Shown piece after piece: positions 43,731-53,060 of a DNA stretch of 64,000 bases. The notes under the pieces were generated by a model. The model searched no databases and was not told the DNA's origin. It worked only from the letters and a program-made list of their open reading frames with translations. This stretch comes from Geodermatophilaceae bacterium URHA0031 (lineage in GTDB: Bacteria; Actinomycetota; Actinomycetes; Mycobacteriales; Geodermatophilaceae): positions 124,001-188,000 of the forward strand of contig JHVP01000003.1 of NCBI GenBank assembly GCA_000620205.1, given 5' to 3'. Numbering within the stretch: position 1 is the stretch's first letter; each line of letters opens with the position of its first letter. The translations under genes were made by a program, and so were the position numbers.

Positions 43731-46472
43731 TCAGTGCGCGGCGTCGTCCCAGCTGGCACCGAAGCCCACCGAGACCTCCAGCGGCACCGACAGCTGCGCC
43801 GCGCCGGCCATCTCGCGGCGCACCAGCGCCTCCAGGGCATCGCGCTCCCCCGCGGCGACCTCGAGCACGAGTTCGTCGTGCACCTGCAGCAGCATCCGGG
43901 AGCGCAGCCCCTCCGCCGCGATGGCCTGCTCGACGTTGAGCATCGCGACCTTGATGACGTCGGCCGCGGAGCCCTGGATCGGCGCGTTCAGCGCCATCCG
44001 CTCGGCCATCTCCCGGCGCTGCCGGTTGTCGCTGGTGAGGTCGGGCAGGTAGCGCCGACGGCCCAGCGTCGTCTCGGTGTACCCGGTCTGCCGGGCGTCG
44101 TCCACGACGCCGTCGAGGTAGTCGCGGATCCCACCGAAGCGCTCGAAGTAGGCGTGCATCTGCCCTCGCGCCTCCTCCGGCGTGATGTGCAGCTGCTGGG
44201 ACAGCCCGTAGGCGCTCAGCCCGTACGCCAGGCCGTAGCTCATCGCCTTGATCCGCCGGCGCATCTCCGGGTCGACCTGCTCGATCGGGATGCCGAAGGC
44301 CCGGGAGGCGACGAAGGAGTGCAGGTCCTCCCCGGAGGTGAAGGCCTCGATCAGCCCGGCGTCCTCGGAGAGGTGCGCCATGATGCGCATCTCGATCTGG
44401 CTGTAGTCGGCCGTCATCAGCGACTCGTAGCCGGATCCGACGACGAACGCCTGCCGGATGCGCCGCCCCTCGGCGCTGCGGATCGGGATGTTCTGCAGGT
44501 TCGGGTCCGTGGAGCTCAGCCGCCCGGTGGCCGCGATCGTCTGCTGGTAGGTGGTGTGGACCCGGCCGCCGTCATCGACCATCGGGATGAGGCCGTCGAT
44601 GACCGTGCGCAGCCGGGTCACGTCGCGGTGCCGAAGCAGGTGCTCGAGGAACGGGTGCCCGGTCGAGGCCAGCAGCGCGGTGAGGGCATCGGCGTCGGTG
44701 GTGTAGCCGGTCTTGTTCTTCTTCGTCTTGGGCAGCCCCAGCTCGTCGAAGAGCACCGCCTGCAGCTGCTTGGGCGACCCGAGGTTGATCTCCTTGCCGA
44801 TGACCGCGTAGGCCTCCTGGGCGGCGTCGGCCACCTCCGCGGCGAACTCCTTCTGCAGCTCGTGCAGGAAGTCCAGGTCCGCGGCGATGCCCCGGCGCTC
44901 CATGGCGGCGAGCACCCGGGTGAGCGGCAGCTCGATGTCACCGAGCAGGTGGTCGCCGCCCTTGGAGCCGAGCACCTGCTCGAGGGCGTCGGAGAGGTCG
45001 TTGACCGCGACGGCCTTGAGCACGTCGGCCTTGGCCGCCTCGCGGGCGACGTCGTCCTCGCTCGGGCCCAGCCCGTCGAGGGTGAGCTGCTCCTCGGGCT
45101 CGGCGGTGTCCTTCAGCTCGCGCCGCAGGTAGCGCACCGCGAGGTCGCCCAGGTCGAAGGACCGCTGCCCGGGCGTCGCCAGGTAGGCGGCCAGACCGGT
45201 GTCGCTGACCACCCCGGCCAGGTCCCAGCCCCGCGCCCAGATCGCCAGCAGGGGGCCCTTGACGTCGTGCACGACCTTCGGCGTCGCCGGGTCGGCGAGC
45301 CAGCCGGCCAGCGCCTGCTCGTCGGCGGTGTCCAACTCCGGGCCCGCATCGACGAAGGTGGCGTGGTCGTCGGCTGCCGCCAGCGCGATCCCGGTCAGCT
45401 CACCGGTGCCCCGGCCCCAGCTGCCGCGGAAGATGAGGCCGGTGCGACCGGTCCGGGCGTGCGCGGCCAGCCAGTCGCCCAGCCCGCCGACCGGGACCTG
45501 GTCGACCGCGACGTCGAAGCCACCCTCTACCTCAGGTTCAGGTGCAGAGAGCGTGGCGAACAGCCGGTCCCGGAGCACCCGGAACTGCAGGTTGTCGAAG
45601 AGGGTGTGCACCTCGTTGCGGTCCCACGACTGGACGGCGAGGTCCTGCGGCCCGACCTCCAACGGCACGGCGCGGTCCAGCTCGGTCAGCCGCCGGTTCT
45701 GCAGCACCGAGGACAGGTGCTCGCGCAGCTTCTCGCCGACCTTGCCCTTGACGGTGTCGACCTGGTCGACCAGCGCGTCCAGCGAGCCGTACTCGCGGAC
45801 CCACTTGGCGGCCGTCTTCTCCCCCACGCTCGGGATGCTGGGCAGGTTGTCGCTCGGGTCGCCCCGCAGGGCGGCGAAGTCGGGGTACTGGGTCGGGGTC
45901 AGCCCGTACTTGGTCTCGACCTCCTCCGGGGTGAACCGGGTCAGGTCGGAGACGCCCTTGCGCGGGTAGAGCACGGTCACGTGCTCGTTGACCAGCTGCA
46001 GGGCGTCCCGGTCACCGGTGCAGATCAGCACGTCCATGCCCTGCTCCACCGCCTGGACGGTGAGCGTGGCGATGACGTCGTCCGCCTCGAAGCCCTCTGC
46101 GGTGATCACCGGTACGTGCAGTGCCCCGAGCACCTCCTGGACCAGGCTCACCTGCCCGCGGAAGTCGGTCGGGCTCTCCGAGCGGTTCGCCTTGTACTCG
46201 GCGTAGATCTCGCTGCGGAAGGTCTTCCGGCTCACGTCGAAGGCGACGGCGAGGTGGGTGGGCTGCTCGTCGCGCAGCACGTTGATCAGCATCGACGTGA
46301 AGCCGTAGACGGCGTTCGTCGGCTGCCCGGTGGTGGTGGAGAAGTTCTCCACCGGCAGCGCGAAGAAGGCGCGGTAGGCCAGCGAGTGGCCGTCGAGCAG
46401 CAGCAGCCGCGGACGGGCGCCCGGGGGCGCGGTGGCGGGAGCGGGCGCGGAGGTGCTGACCGGTGCGGACAT
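43731..46472 (-). CDS. polA: DNA polymerase I
   Basis: Pol I fills gaps and removes RNA primers. The 913-residue protein has the 5'-3' exonuclease domain (about 18-300: LLLLDGHSLAYRAFFALP, VAFDVSRKTFRSE, GDPSDNLPSIPSVGEKTA), a middle domain in the 3'-5' exonuclease position, and the polymerase domain (about 540-913) with MTADYSQIEMRIMAHLS, the O-helix RRIKAMSYGLAYGLS and LLQVHDELVLEV. The middle domain reads RTGLIFRGSWGRG where the DxE catalytic pair should be, so proofreading is probably absent, as in other actinobacteria. ATG 46472 has TAGGAT eight bases upstream. Confidence 0.96.
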   Translation of the reverse strand: MSAPVSTSAPAPATAPPGARPRLLLLDGHSLAYRAFFALPVENFSTTTGQPTNAVYGFTSMLINVLRDEQPTHLAVAFDVSRKTFRSEIYAEYKANRSESPTDFRGQVSLVQEVLGALHVPVITAEGFEADDVIATLTVQAVEQGMDVLICTGDRDALQLVNEHVTVLYPRKGVSDLTRFTPEEVETKYGLTPTQYPDFAALRGDPSDNLPSIPSVGEKTAAKWVREYGSLDALVDQVDTVKGKVGEKLREHLSSVLQNRRLTELDRAVPLEVGPQDLAVQSWDRNEVHTLFDNLQFRVLRDRLFATLSAPEPEVEGGFDVAVDQVPVGGLGDWLAAHARTGRTGLIFRGSWGRGTGELTGIALAAADDHATFVDAGPELDTADEQALAGWLADPATPKVVHDVKGPLLAIWARGWDLAGVVSDTGLAAYLATPGQRSFDLGDLAVRYLRRELKDTAEPEEQLTLDGLGPSEDDVAREAAKADVLKAVAVNDLSDALEQVLGSKGGDHLLGDIELPLTRVLAAMERRGIAADLDFLHELQKEFAAEVADAAQEAYAVIGKEINLGSPKQLQAVLFDELGLPKTKKNKTGYTTDADALTALLASTGHPFLEHLLRHRDVTRLRTVIDGLIPMVDDGGRVHTTYQQTIAATGRLSSTDPNLQNIPIRSAEGRRIRQAFVVGSGYESLMTADYSQIEMRIMAHLSEDAGLIEAFTSGEDLHSFVASRAFGIPIEQVDPEMRRRIKAMSYGLAYGLSAYGLSQQLHITPEEARGQMHAYFERFGGIRDYLDGVVDDARQTGYTETTLGRRRYLPDLTSDNRQRREMAERMALNAPIQGSAADVIKVAMLNVEQAIAAEGLRSRMLLQVHDELVLEVAAGERDALEALVRREMAGAAQLSVPLEVSVGFGASWDDAAH

Positions 46473-46480
46473 CGCCGCCG

Positions 46481-46547
46481 ATCCTAGGTGGGCCCACCGA
46501 CGCTCTGCGGGGCGCGCGGACGCCGACCCGACGCCGGTGGCTACCGT
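46481..46547. promoter_or_regulatory. Divergent leaderless promoters for polA and the PaaI thioesterase
   Basis: TAGGAT on the minus strand (46481-46486) ends eight bases before the polA ATG. TACCGT on the plus strand (46542-46547) ends six bases before the thioesterase GTG. Neither start has a Shine-Dalgarno sequence. Confidence 0.55.
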
Positions 46548-46553
46548 GCCCCG

Positions 46554-46976
46554 GTGAGCACCCCGCGTCCGGACTGGCTGGCCTCGGCGACCCAGGGCCC
46601 CCTCGACGACAAGCTCGGCATCCGGATCGTCGACTTCGACCCGGACCGCCTGGTCGCGACCATGCCGGTGGCCGGCAACGAGCAGCCCTTCGGTCTGCTG
46701 CACGGCGGCGCGACGTGCGCACTCGCCGAGAGCATCGGGTCCTGGGCGGCGATCCTCCACGCCGGGCCCGGTGGGGACGTCGTCGGCATCGAGCTGAACG
46801 CCAGCTACCTGCGCGCCGCGAGGTCCGGCGTGGTGACGGCGGTCTGCACGCCCGTGCGCCGCGGGCGCACGCTGGCCACCTACCTCATCCAGGTCACCGA
46901 CGAGGCCGGCCGGCCCACCGCCAGCGCCCGGCTGACCTGCCTGATCCGTCCCGCCAGCACCCCGCCGGCGACCTGA
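46554..46976 (+). CDS. PaaI family hotdog-fold thioesterase
   Basis: A 140-residue acyl-CoA thioesterase of the PaaI/YdiI group. It has LGIRIVDFDPDRLVATMPV, the active-site loop NEQPFGLLHGGATCALAESI with the HGG motif and catalytic Glu, and the strand GIELNASYLRAARSGVVTA. The start is GTG 46554 (VSTPRPDW); the upstream frame overlaps the promoter. It is divergent from polA with 81 bases between, an arrangement common in actinobacteria. The substrate is some acyl-CoA, possibly aromatic. Confidence 0.88.
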   Translation: MSTPRPDWLASATQGPLDDKLGIRIVDFDPDRLVATMPVAGNEQPFGLLHGGATCALAESIGSWAAILHAGPGGDVVGIELNASYLRAARSGVVTAVCTPVRRGRTLATYLIQVTDEAGRPTASARLTCLIRPASTPPAT

Positions 46977-46980
46977 CGGG

Positions 46981-47622
46981 TCAGCCCTCGACGGCGGCGA
47001 GGTCGGTCACCAGCCGCACCGGACGACGGGGCACCGGCCGCCGCGGCGCCGCGACGGCCGACCCCGTGCGCTGCCAGGCCGCGAGCCGGCGGGAGAGCTG
47101 GTCGCGGCCGACGATCCGCCGGGTGGCCAGCGGGGCGAAGCCCATCCGGGAGAAGAAGCGCTGCCGTTCGGCGTCGTGCCCGGTCACCGCGGCGACGACG
47201 TGGTCGGCCCCGGTCTCGGCGGCGTGGGCGGCTGCGGCTGCCAGCAGCGCCACACCGACGCCCCGGCGCCGGTGGTCCCGGTGGACGACGAACCAGTCGA
47301 TGGTCACCTGGGCGGCGCCCAGGACCACCGACAGCGGGTCCGTGCCCAGGACCGCCAGCCCGATCGCTCCCGCACCGCCCTGTGCCGGGACCGGGCCGCG
47401 GTCGATCGCGAGCACCACCCGGTGGCCGGGGTCCTCGAGCAGCCGGCGGAAGCCGGCCGCCGCCGCTCCCCCGGGCACCTGCCCGGTCAGCACGCGTTCG
47501 TAGCCGGCGTCGGCCTGGTGCTGCCGGACGAGCGCCAGCACCGCGGCGAGGTCGTCGGGACGTGCGGTCCGGGTGCTGACCCGGGACCGTGCTGCGCTGC
47601 TGACACCCTCGTGTGCGGACAC
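46981..47622 (-). CDS. GNAT family N-acetyltransferase
   Basis: A 213-residue GNAT protein. The fold is recognisable from VSTRTARPDDLAAVLALVRQ, VTIDWFVVHRDHRRRGVGVA (motif A with R-x-x-G-x-G-type acetyl-CoA loop) and DAERQRFFSRMGFAPLATRR (motif B). The C-terminal 30 residues are Arg/Pro-rich and probably disordered. GTG 47622 is chosen because GAGGAGGG lies five bases upstream, one of the strongest ribosome sites in the window. It converges with the PaaI thioesterase gene, four bases apart, and is divergent from the liv operon. The substrate is unknown. Confidence 0.82.
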   Translation of the reverse strand: MSAHEGVSSAARSRVSTRTARPDDLAAVLALVRQHQADAGYERVLTGQVPGGAAAAGFRRLLEDPGHRVVLAIDRGPVPAQGGAGAIGLAVLGTDPLSVVLGAAQVTIDWFVVHRDHRRRGVGVALLAAAAAHAAETGADHVVAAVTGHDAERQRFFSRMGFAPLATRRIVGRDQLSRRLAAWQRTGSAVAAPRRPVPRRPVRLVTDLAAVEG

Positions 47623-47780
47623 CGGAGCCCTCCTCGGACGCTGGGACCGACAGTGCCCGACCACTTACCCGGAGTGCTCACGACGCGCCGACATGGCGCT
47701 GTACCGCCGCTATCACAGCGGCGTGTCGCAGAAGGGTCACGGCGCGTCCCAGCAGGTCGATGTGTGTAACAGGGGTGGGT

Positions 47781-47786
47781 TACTGT
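47781..47786 (+). promoter_or_regulatory. Candidate livHMGF promoter -10
   Basis: TACTGT lies about 30 bases before the livH GTG, giving a short leader with GGGAGG as ribosome site. No clear -35 was found. Confidence 0.4.
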
Positions 47787-47815
47787 CCCCGCTCAACCAA
47801 CGGCTGGGAGGTCGA

Positions 47816-49189
47816 GTGACGCACGCGCCGCATCGCGCGCACGGGCACGGTGAACGCAGCAGCACCCGAGAGGTGTCCGCTGCACCGCTCGCGAGCGGAC
47901 GGCCGAGGTCGCGCTCCCGGGCCGCCTCACGCCCGCTGGTGCTCACCCTGCTCGTCGCCGCCTTCGGGATGGCCTTCGCCCTGCTCGTACCCGGCATCGC
48001 CGCGGCGGTCGGCGAGTCGGTCACCGGCACGCTCCAGACCAGCAAGAGCGGGCCGATCCAGGGTGTCGAGGTGAAGGTCGCAACCGCCGACGGCAACGAG
48101 ATCCAGTCCGTCGACACCGATGAGAACGGCCGGTTCAGCATCCCGGTGCCCGGACCCGGCCAGTACGTGGTCACCCTCGCCGAGGGCGACCTGCCCGCCG
48201 GTGTGGACCTGGGCACCAACGGCGACTCGGTCACCGTCACCGTCGGTCCCGGCCGCGCCCAGCCGGTGCTCTTCGGCCTCGTCGACGGCACCTCCAACGC
48301 CGGCGGCGGCTCGATCGAGGCCGTCCAGCTGCTGGTCGACGGCATCCGGTTCGGCCTGCTCATCGCCGTCTGCGCCGTCGGTCTCTCGCTGATCTTCGGC
48401 ACCACCGGGCTGACCAACTTCGCCCACGGCGAGCTGGTCACCATCGGCGCCGTCATCGCCTGGTACATCAACGTCCGCGGCGGTGTCCCGCTGGTCCCGG
48501 CCACGATCATCGCGATGATCGCCGGAGCCGGCGTCGGCATCCTCAACGAACGGGGCCTGTGGCGTCCGCTGCGCCGTCGCGGCACCGGCCTGGTCGCCGC
48601 GCTCGTCGTCTCCATCGGCCTGTCGCTGGTGCTGCGCTACCTGATCCAGATCGTCTACGGCGGGTTCTCCAACCCCTACGCCGACTACCAGAGCCAGCGG
48701 GCGGTCGACTACGGGGTCTTCACCATGACCAACCGTTCCCTCGCCTCGATCGCCGTCTCGGTGGTCGTGCTGGTCCTGGTCGCACTGATGCTGCAGCGCA
48801 CCAAGATCGGCAAGGCGATGCGGGCCGTCTCGGACAACCGTGACCTGGCCGCCTCGTCCGGGATCGACGTCGACCGCGTCATCCTCGTGGTCTGGATGAT
48901 GGGCGGGGCGCTGGCCACCCTCGGCGGCGTCCTGCTCGGCCTGTCCGACCAGGTCCAGTGGGACATGGGCTTCCGGCTGCTGCTGCTGATGTTCGCCGGG
49001 GTCACCCTGGGCGGGCTGGGGACGGCCTACGGCGCCCTCGTCGGGTCCCTCATCGTCGGCGTGTTCGTGCAGATGTCCACCCTGATCATCCCGAGTGACG
49101 TCAAGTACGTCGGAGGCCTGCTCTTGTTGATCGTCATCCTCGTCGTCCGGCCCCAGGGCATCCTGGGCTCCCGGGCTCGGATCGGCTGA
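47816..49189 (+). CDS. livH: Branched-chain amino acid ABC permease LivH with an N-terminal beta-sandwich extension
   Basis: A 457-residue membrane protein. Residues 170-457 are a LivH permease with eight or so membrane segments and the family motif TGLTNFAHGELVTIGAVIAW, plus NRDLAASSGIDVDRVI, the loop that contacts the ATPases. Residues 40-64 are an extra signal or anchor helix. Residues 66-155 (VTGTLQTSKSGPIQGVEVKV, VDTDENGRFSIPVPGPGQYV) look like a carboxypeptidase regulatory-like/transthyretin beta-sandwich outside the cell. GTG 47816 has GGGAGG four bases upstream. It heads livH-livM-livG-livF. Confidence 0.9.
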   Translation: MTHAPHRAHGHGERSSTREVSAAPLASGRPRSRSRAASRPLVLTLLVAAFGMAFALLVPGIAAAVGESVTGTLQTSKSGPIQGVEVKVATADGNEIQSVDTDENGRFSIPVPGPGQYVVTLAEGDLPAGVDLGTNGDSVTVTVGPGRAQPVLFGLVDGTSNAGGGSIEAVQLLVDGIRFGLLIAVCAVGLSLIFGTTGLTNFAHGELVTIGAVIAWYINVRGGVPLVPATIIAMIAGAGVGILNERGLWRPLRRRGTGLVAALVVSIGLSLVLRYLIQIVYGGFSNPYADYQSQRAVDYGVFTMTNRSLASIAVSVVVLVLVALMLQRTKIGKAMRAVSDNRDLAASSGIDVDRVILVVWMMGGALATLGGVLLGLSDQVQWDMGFRLLLLMFAGVTLGGLGTAYGALVGSLIVGVFVQMSTLIIPSDVKYVGGLLLLIVILVVRPQGILGSRARIG

Positions 49190-49193
49190 GCCG

Positions 49194-50192
49194 ATGTCCG
49201 ACCTCATCGACGCCTTCCAGGTCGCCGGCAAGGCCTTCTTCGGTTTCCAGGCGATCTTCTTCGCGCTGCTGGCCATCGGCATCAACGTGCACTTCGGGTA
49301 CACCGGGCTGCTCAACTTCGGTCAGATCGCCTTCGCCATGCTCGGCGGCTTCGGCATCGCCATCTCGGTCAGCCAGTGGGGGCTGCCCTTCTGGGTCGGC
49401 GTGCTCATCGCGATCGGGTCCGCCATCGTGCTCGCGCTGCTGCTGGGCCTGCCGACGCTCCGGCTGCGCGCGGACTACCTGGCGATCGTCACCATCGCGG
49501 TCGCCGAGGGCTTGCGCCTGCTGTTCCGGTCGGTGTCGGCGACCCCGGTCACCGGCGGCACCCGCGGCCTGTCGGCCTTCAACGGCTCCTTCATCGCCCT
49601 CGCCCCCTGGGACACCCAGAAGCGCTACAACATCCTGGGCACCTCGTGGAGCGGCGGCGAGCTGTGGGTGGCCCTGATCGGCTGGCTGATCGTCACGCTG
49701 TTCACCCTGCTGGTCTGGCAGCTCATGCGCAGCCCCTGGGGCCGGGTGGTCAAGGCCATCCGCGAGGACGAGGACGCCGTCCGGGCGCTGGGCAAGAACG
49801 TCTACAACTACAAGATGCAGGCGCTGGTGCTCGGCGGTCTGATCGGTGCCTTCGGCGGCATGGTCTACGCCGTGGGCACCGGGTCGGCGATCCCGGACCA
49901 GTACCAGAACGCCAACACGTTCCTGGCCTACGGCGCGCTGATCCTCGGCGGGGCGGCCCGGGTGCTCGGCCCGGTCATCGGGTCCATGATCCTGCTGTTC
50001 ATCCTGCAGTTCGCCGACACCGGGCTGCGGGCGCTGATCTCCAACGGCGCCATCCCCGACACGTTGTTCTCCTCCACCGACGTGGCGCAGATCCGGTTCG
50101 TGCTGGTCGGCATAGGGCTCATGCTGTTGCTGGTGTTCCGTCCCCAGGGCATCTTCGGTGACCGACGAGAGGTGATGCTCGATGCCCGCTGA
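49194..50192 (+). CDS. livM: Branched-chain amino acid ABC permease LivM
   Basis: The 332-residue second permease of the transporter. It has about nine membrane segments, INVHFGYTGLLNFGQIAFAM as the LivM counterpart of the LivH motif, LPTLRLRADYLAIVTIAVAE, and the ATPase-coupling loop VVKAIREDEDAVRALGKNVY. It starts four bases after livH and overlaps livG by 11 bases. The periplasmic-side loop 118-150 (FNGSFIALAPWDTQKRYNIL) is longer than in E. coli LivM. Confidence 0.93.
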   Translation: MSDLIDAFQVAGKAFFGFQAIFFALLAIGINVHFGYTGLLNFGQIAFAMLGGFGIAISVSQWGLPFWVGVLIAIGSAIVLALLLGLPTLRLRADYLAIVTIAVAEGLRLLFRSVSATPVTGGTRGLSAFNGSFIALAPWDTQKRYNILGTSWSGGELWVALIGWLIVTLFTLLVWQLMRSPWGRVVKAIREDEDAVRALGKNVYNYKMQALVLGGLIGAFGGMVYAVGTGSAIPDQYQNANTFLAYGALILGGAARVLGPVIGSMILLFILQFADTGLRALISNGAIPDTLFSSTDVAQIRFVLVGIGLMLLLVFRPQGIFGDRREVMLDAR

Positions 50193-51224
50193 GCCCACGG
50201 CCCACGGCGCCCATGCCGCAGTTCCGGACGAGACCCCGGCAGCCGCACCGACACGGGAGTCGGCCGCCGGCCGGGTCCCGCAGCGACTGGCCCAGGCAGC
50301 CCTCAAGGACCTCCCCTGGGAGGTCGGCGTGTCCAAGCCGGACCCGGCCATCGTGGTCGACAAGGTCACCCGGTCCTTCGGTGGCCTGACCGCCGTCTCG
50401 GTCGACCACCTGGAGGTGCAGCGGGGTGGCATCACCGGGCTGATCGGCCCCAACGGTGCCGGCAAGACCACGTTGTTCAACCTGCTCACCGGGTTCGACC
50501 AGCCCAACACCGGCACCTGGTCCTTCGACGGCCGCGACCTGGGCAAGCTCTCGCCGCACCAGGTGGCCCGCCTGGGCGTCGTCCGGACCTTCCAGCTCAC
50601 CAAGGCGCTGTCCCGGCTCACCGTGCTGCAGAACATGCTGCTCGGTGCGCAGGACCAGAAGGGGGAGAGCTTCCTCCGGGCCCTGCTGCCGGGCGCCTGG
50701 CGCCGCCAGGAGAAGGAGAACACCGAGAAGGCGATGGACCTCCTCCGGCGGTTCAAGCTCGACGCCAAGAAGGACGACTTCGCCGGCATCCTCTCCGGCG
50801 GCCAGCGCAAGCTGCTGGAGATGGCCCGCGCGCTCATGAGCGACCCGAAGGTCGTCATGCTCGACGAGCCGATGGCCGGGGTGAACCCGGCGCTGACCCA
50901 GAGCCTGCTCGGGCACGTCAAGGACCTCCGCGAGGAGGGGATGACGGTCATCTTCGTCGAGCACGACATGGACGTCGTCCGCGACATCAGCGACTGGGTC
51001 GTGGTCATGGCCGCCGGCAGGATCATCGCCGAGGGTCCGCCGGAGTCGATCAGCCAGAACAAGGCCGTCGTCGACGCCTACCTCGGCGCCCACCACGACG
51101 CGCCGCTGACCGTGGAGGAGGAGGACCGCGTCCTCGCCGAGGCCGACGCCGCGCTCGGCCGCGAGGACGGGCTCCCTCCGGGCCGGCCCGGCACCGACGA
51201 GATCAGCAGCGACGGGAGCACCCG

Positions 51225-51228
<4 letters not shown>
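50182..51228 (+). CDS. livG: Branched-chain amino acid ABC ATPase LivG
   Basis: The 348-residue ATPase has Walker A GLIGPNGAGKTTLFNLLTGF at about 88-107, the signature ILSGGQRKLLEMARAL, Walker B VVMLDEPMAGVNP and the LivG-specific LTQSLLGHVKDLREEGMTV. About 55 residues before the ABC domain (rich in Ala and Pro) and 35 acidic residues after it have no counterpart in E. coli LivG. It overlaps both neighbours (11 bases with livM, 4 with livF), so the four genes are one translation-coupled operon. Confidence 0.93.
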
Positions 51229-52076
<848 letters not shown>

Positions 52077-52084
52077 CACAAGGA

Positions 52085-52175
52085 CCTCGGTGCCCCCCGG
52101 ACCTCGCAGGCTCGGTCCGGGCCCCTGCACCGAGGCCGAAGACGGCGCCGTTCCCCTCGTGGGAGCGGCGCCGTC
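52085..52175. terminator. Two tandem terminators after livF
   Basis: The first hairpin has outer arms CCTCGGTG/CACCGAGG (52085-52135) with inner arms CCCGGACC/GGTCCGGG. The second is GACGGCGCCGTTCCC (52141-52155) against GGGAGCGGCGCCGTC (52161-52175) with one G-U pair. They also serve the converging gene at 52189. Confidence 0.8.
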
Positions 52176-52188
52176 CGTCGTCAGGAGG

Positions 52189-52614
52189 TCAGCCGAGCAC
52201 CGCCCAGGCGCTCACCACGACGTTCAGGGTGGCCGCGACCACCCGGACGTCGTCGGCGCGCAGCAGTCGCGCGTACGCCGCCCGGTCGAAGCCGGCGCCC
52301 AGCACCCGGTGCTGCGGCACGGCGGCCAGCCCGGTCACCGCCAGCACCACCGCCAGGCACACCGCACTGGCCACCAGCCCGGCCACCGCGACGCCCGCCG
52401 GTCGCTGCAGCAGCAACCAGCCGGTGGTCACCAGCTGCGCGGCGAACAGTGGCCCGACCACCCGGGCGATCCGCCGCGAGTGGCTGCTCTCGTAGCCCGC
52501 GAACGAGCCGGGCGGCACCGCGGTGAACTGCGGGTACACCAGCGCCCGCACGGTCCACTGGAACCCCGCGTAGCCGCCCACCAGCAGCAGGTGGGCCACC
52601 ACCACCGGGCTCAT
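52189..52614 (-). CDS. Hypothetical four-helix membrane protein
   Basis: A 141-residue protein with about four membrane segments (VVVAHLLLVGGYAGFQWTV, VGPLFAAQLVTTGWLLL, VAVAGLVASAVCLAVVLAV, and the C-terminal VVAATLNVVVSAWAVLG). The conserved-looking polar stretch FTAVPPGSFAGYESSHSRRI between helices 1 and 2 resembles DUF1772/anthrone-oxygenase-like membrane proteins, but only weakly. It overlaps the preceding gene by four bases (ATGA) and would be cotranscribed with it. No function is assigned. Confidence 0.65.
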   Translation of the reverse strand: MSPVVVAHLLLVGGYAGFQWTVRALVYPQFTAVPPGSFAGYESSHSRRIARVVGPLFAAQLVTTGWLLLQRPAGVAVAGLVASAVCLAVVLAVTGLAAVPQHRVLGAGFDRAAYARLLRADDVRVVAATLNVVVSAWAVLG

Positions 52615-52940
52615 GCGGGGCGCGCCCGCCGGGCGGGCCGCTTCCCCCGCCAGGCGAGGCTCTGCGCATTCAGCTCGCGCAGCAGCGGGTCGCCTTCCGC
52701 GGCGATCCGCTCGGCCAGGGCGACCGCAGCGCCGAGCTGATCGTCGTCCAGCTGGGCGAAGGCCGGGGACCTCCCGCGGTCCAGGACGTCGTACCAGCGG
52801 CCCTGGACGGCGTGGTCGAGGACGATCCGGCCGAAGCAGTGGTCGGCGGTGACCACCCACCCCCCGGCGCGGGCCCGCCGGGGCAGCTCGTCGAGCACCA
52901 GCTCGCGGTAGCGGGCCAGCAGTCGCGCGCGGTCGGCCAC
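52611..52940 (-). CDS. Hypothetical protein with WVVTADHCFGRIVLDHA motif
   Basis: A 109-residue soluble protein from GTG 52940. It contains DRARLLARYRELVLDELPRR, then GGWVVTADHCFGRIVLDHAV, QGRWYDVLDRG and LLRELNAQSLAWRGKR. Similar small proteins are widespread in actinobacteria and are sometimes labelled acetyltransferases, but I see no acetyl-CoA motif, so I leave the function open. It is coupled to the downstream membrane-protein gene and lies between the liv operon and the livK-type gene. Confidence 0.6.
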   Translation of the reverse strand: MADRARLLARYRELVLDELPRRARAGGWVVTADHCFGRIVLDHAVQGRWYDVLDRGRSPAFAQLDDDQLGAAVALAERIAAEGDPLLRELNAQSLAWRGKRPARRARPA

Positions 52941-52992
52941 CCGACGAGTCTGCGGTGCGGGGGCCGACGCCGCTGCCGATACCCCGGCAGCA

Positions 52993-53028
52993 CTGCGGCC
53001 CGGCACCCTGGTGGGTGCCGGGCCGCAG
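52993..53028 (-). terminator. Terminator of the binding-protein gene
   Basis: CTGCGGCCCGGCACCC (52993-53008) and its exact complement (53013-53028) enclose a TGGT loop, 32 bases past the stop at 53061. Confidence 0.85.
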
Positions 53029-53060
53029 CCTGGAGCAGGTGTCACACGCCGATCAGCTGA

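Noticed and set aside
43569-46487. Open reading frame of 972 codons opposite polA
   Set aside because: polA carries all catalytic motifs on the minus strand; the opposite frame is compositional.
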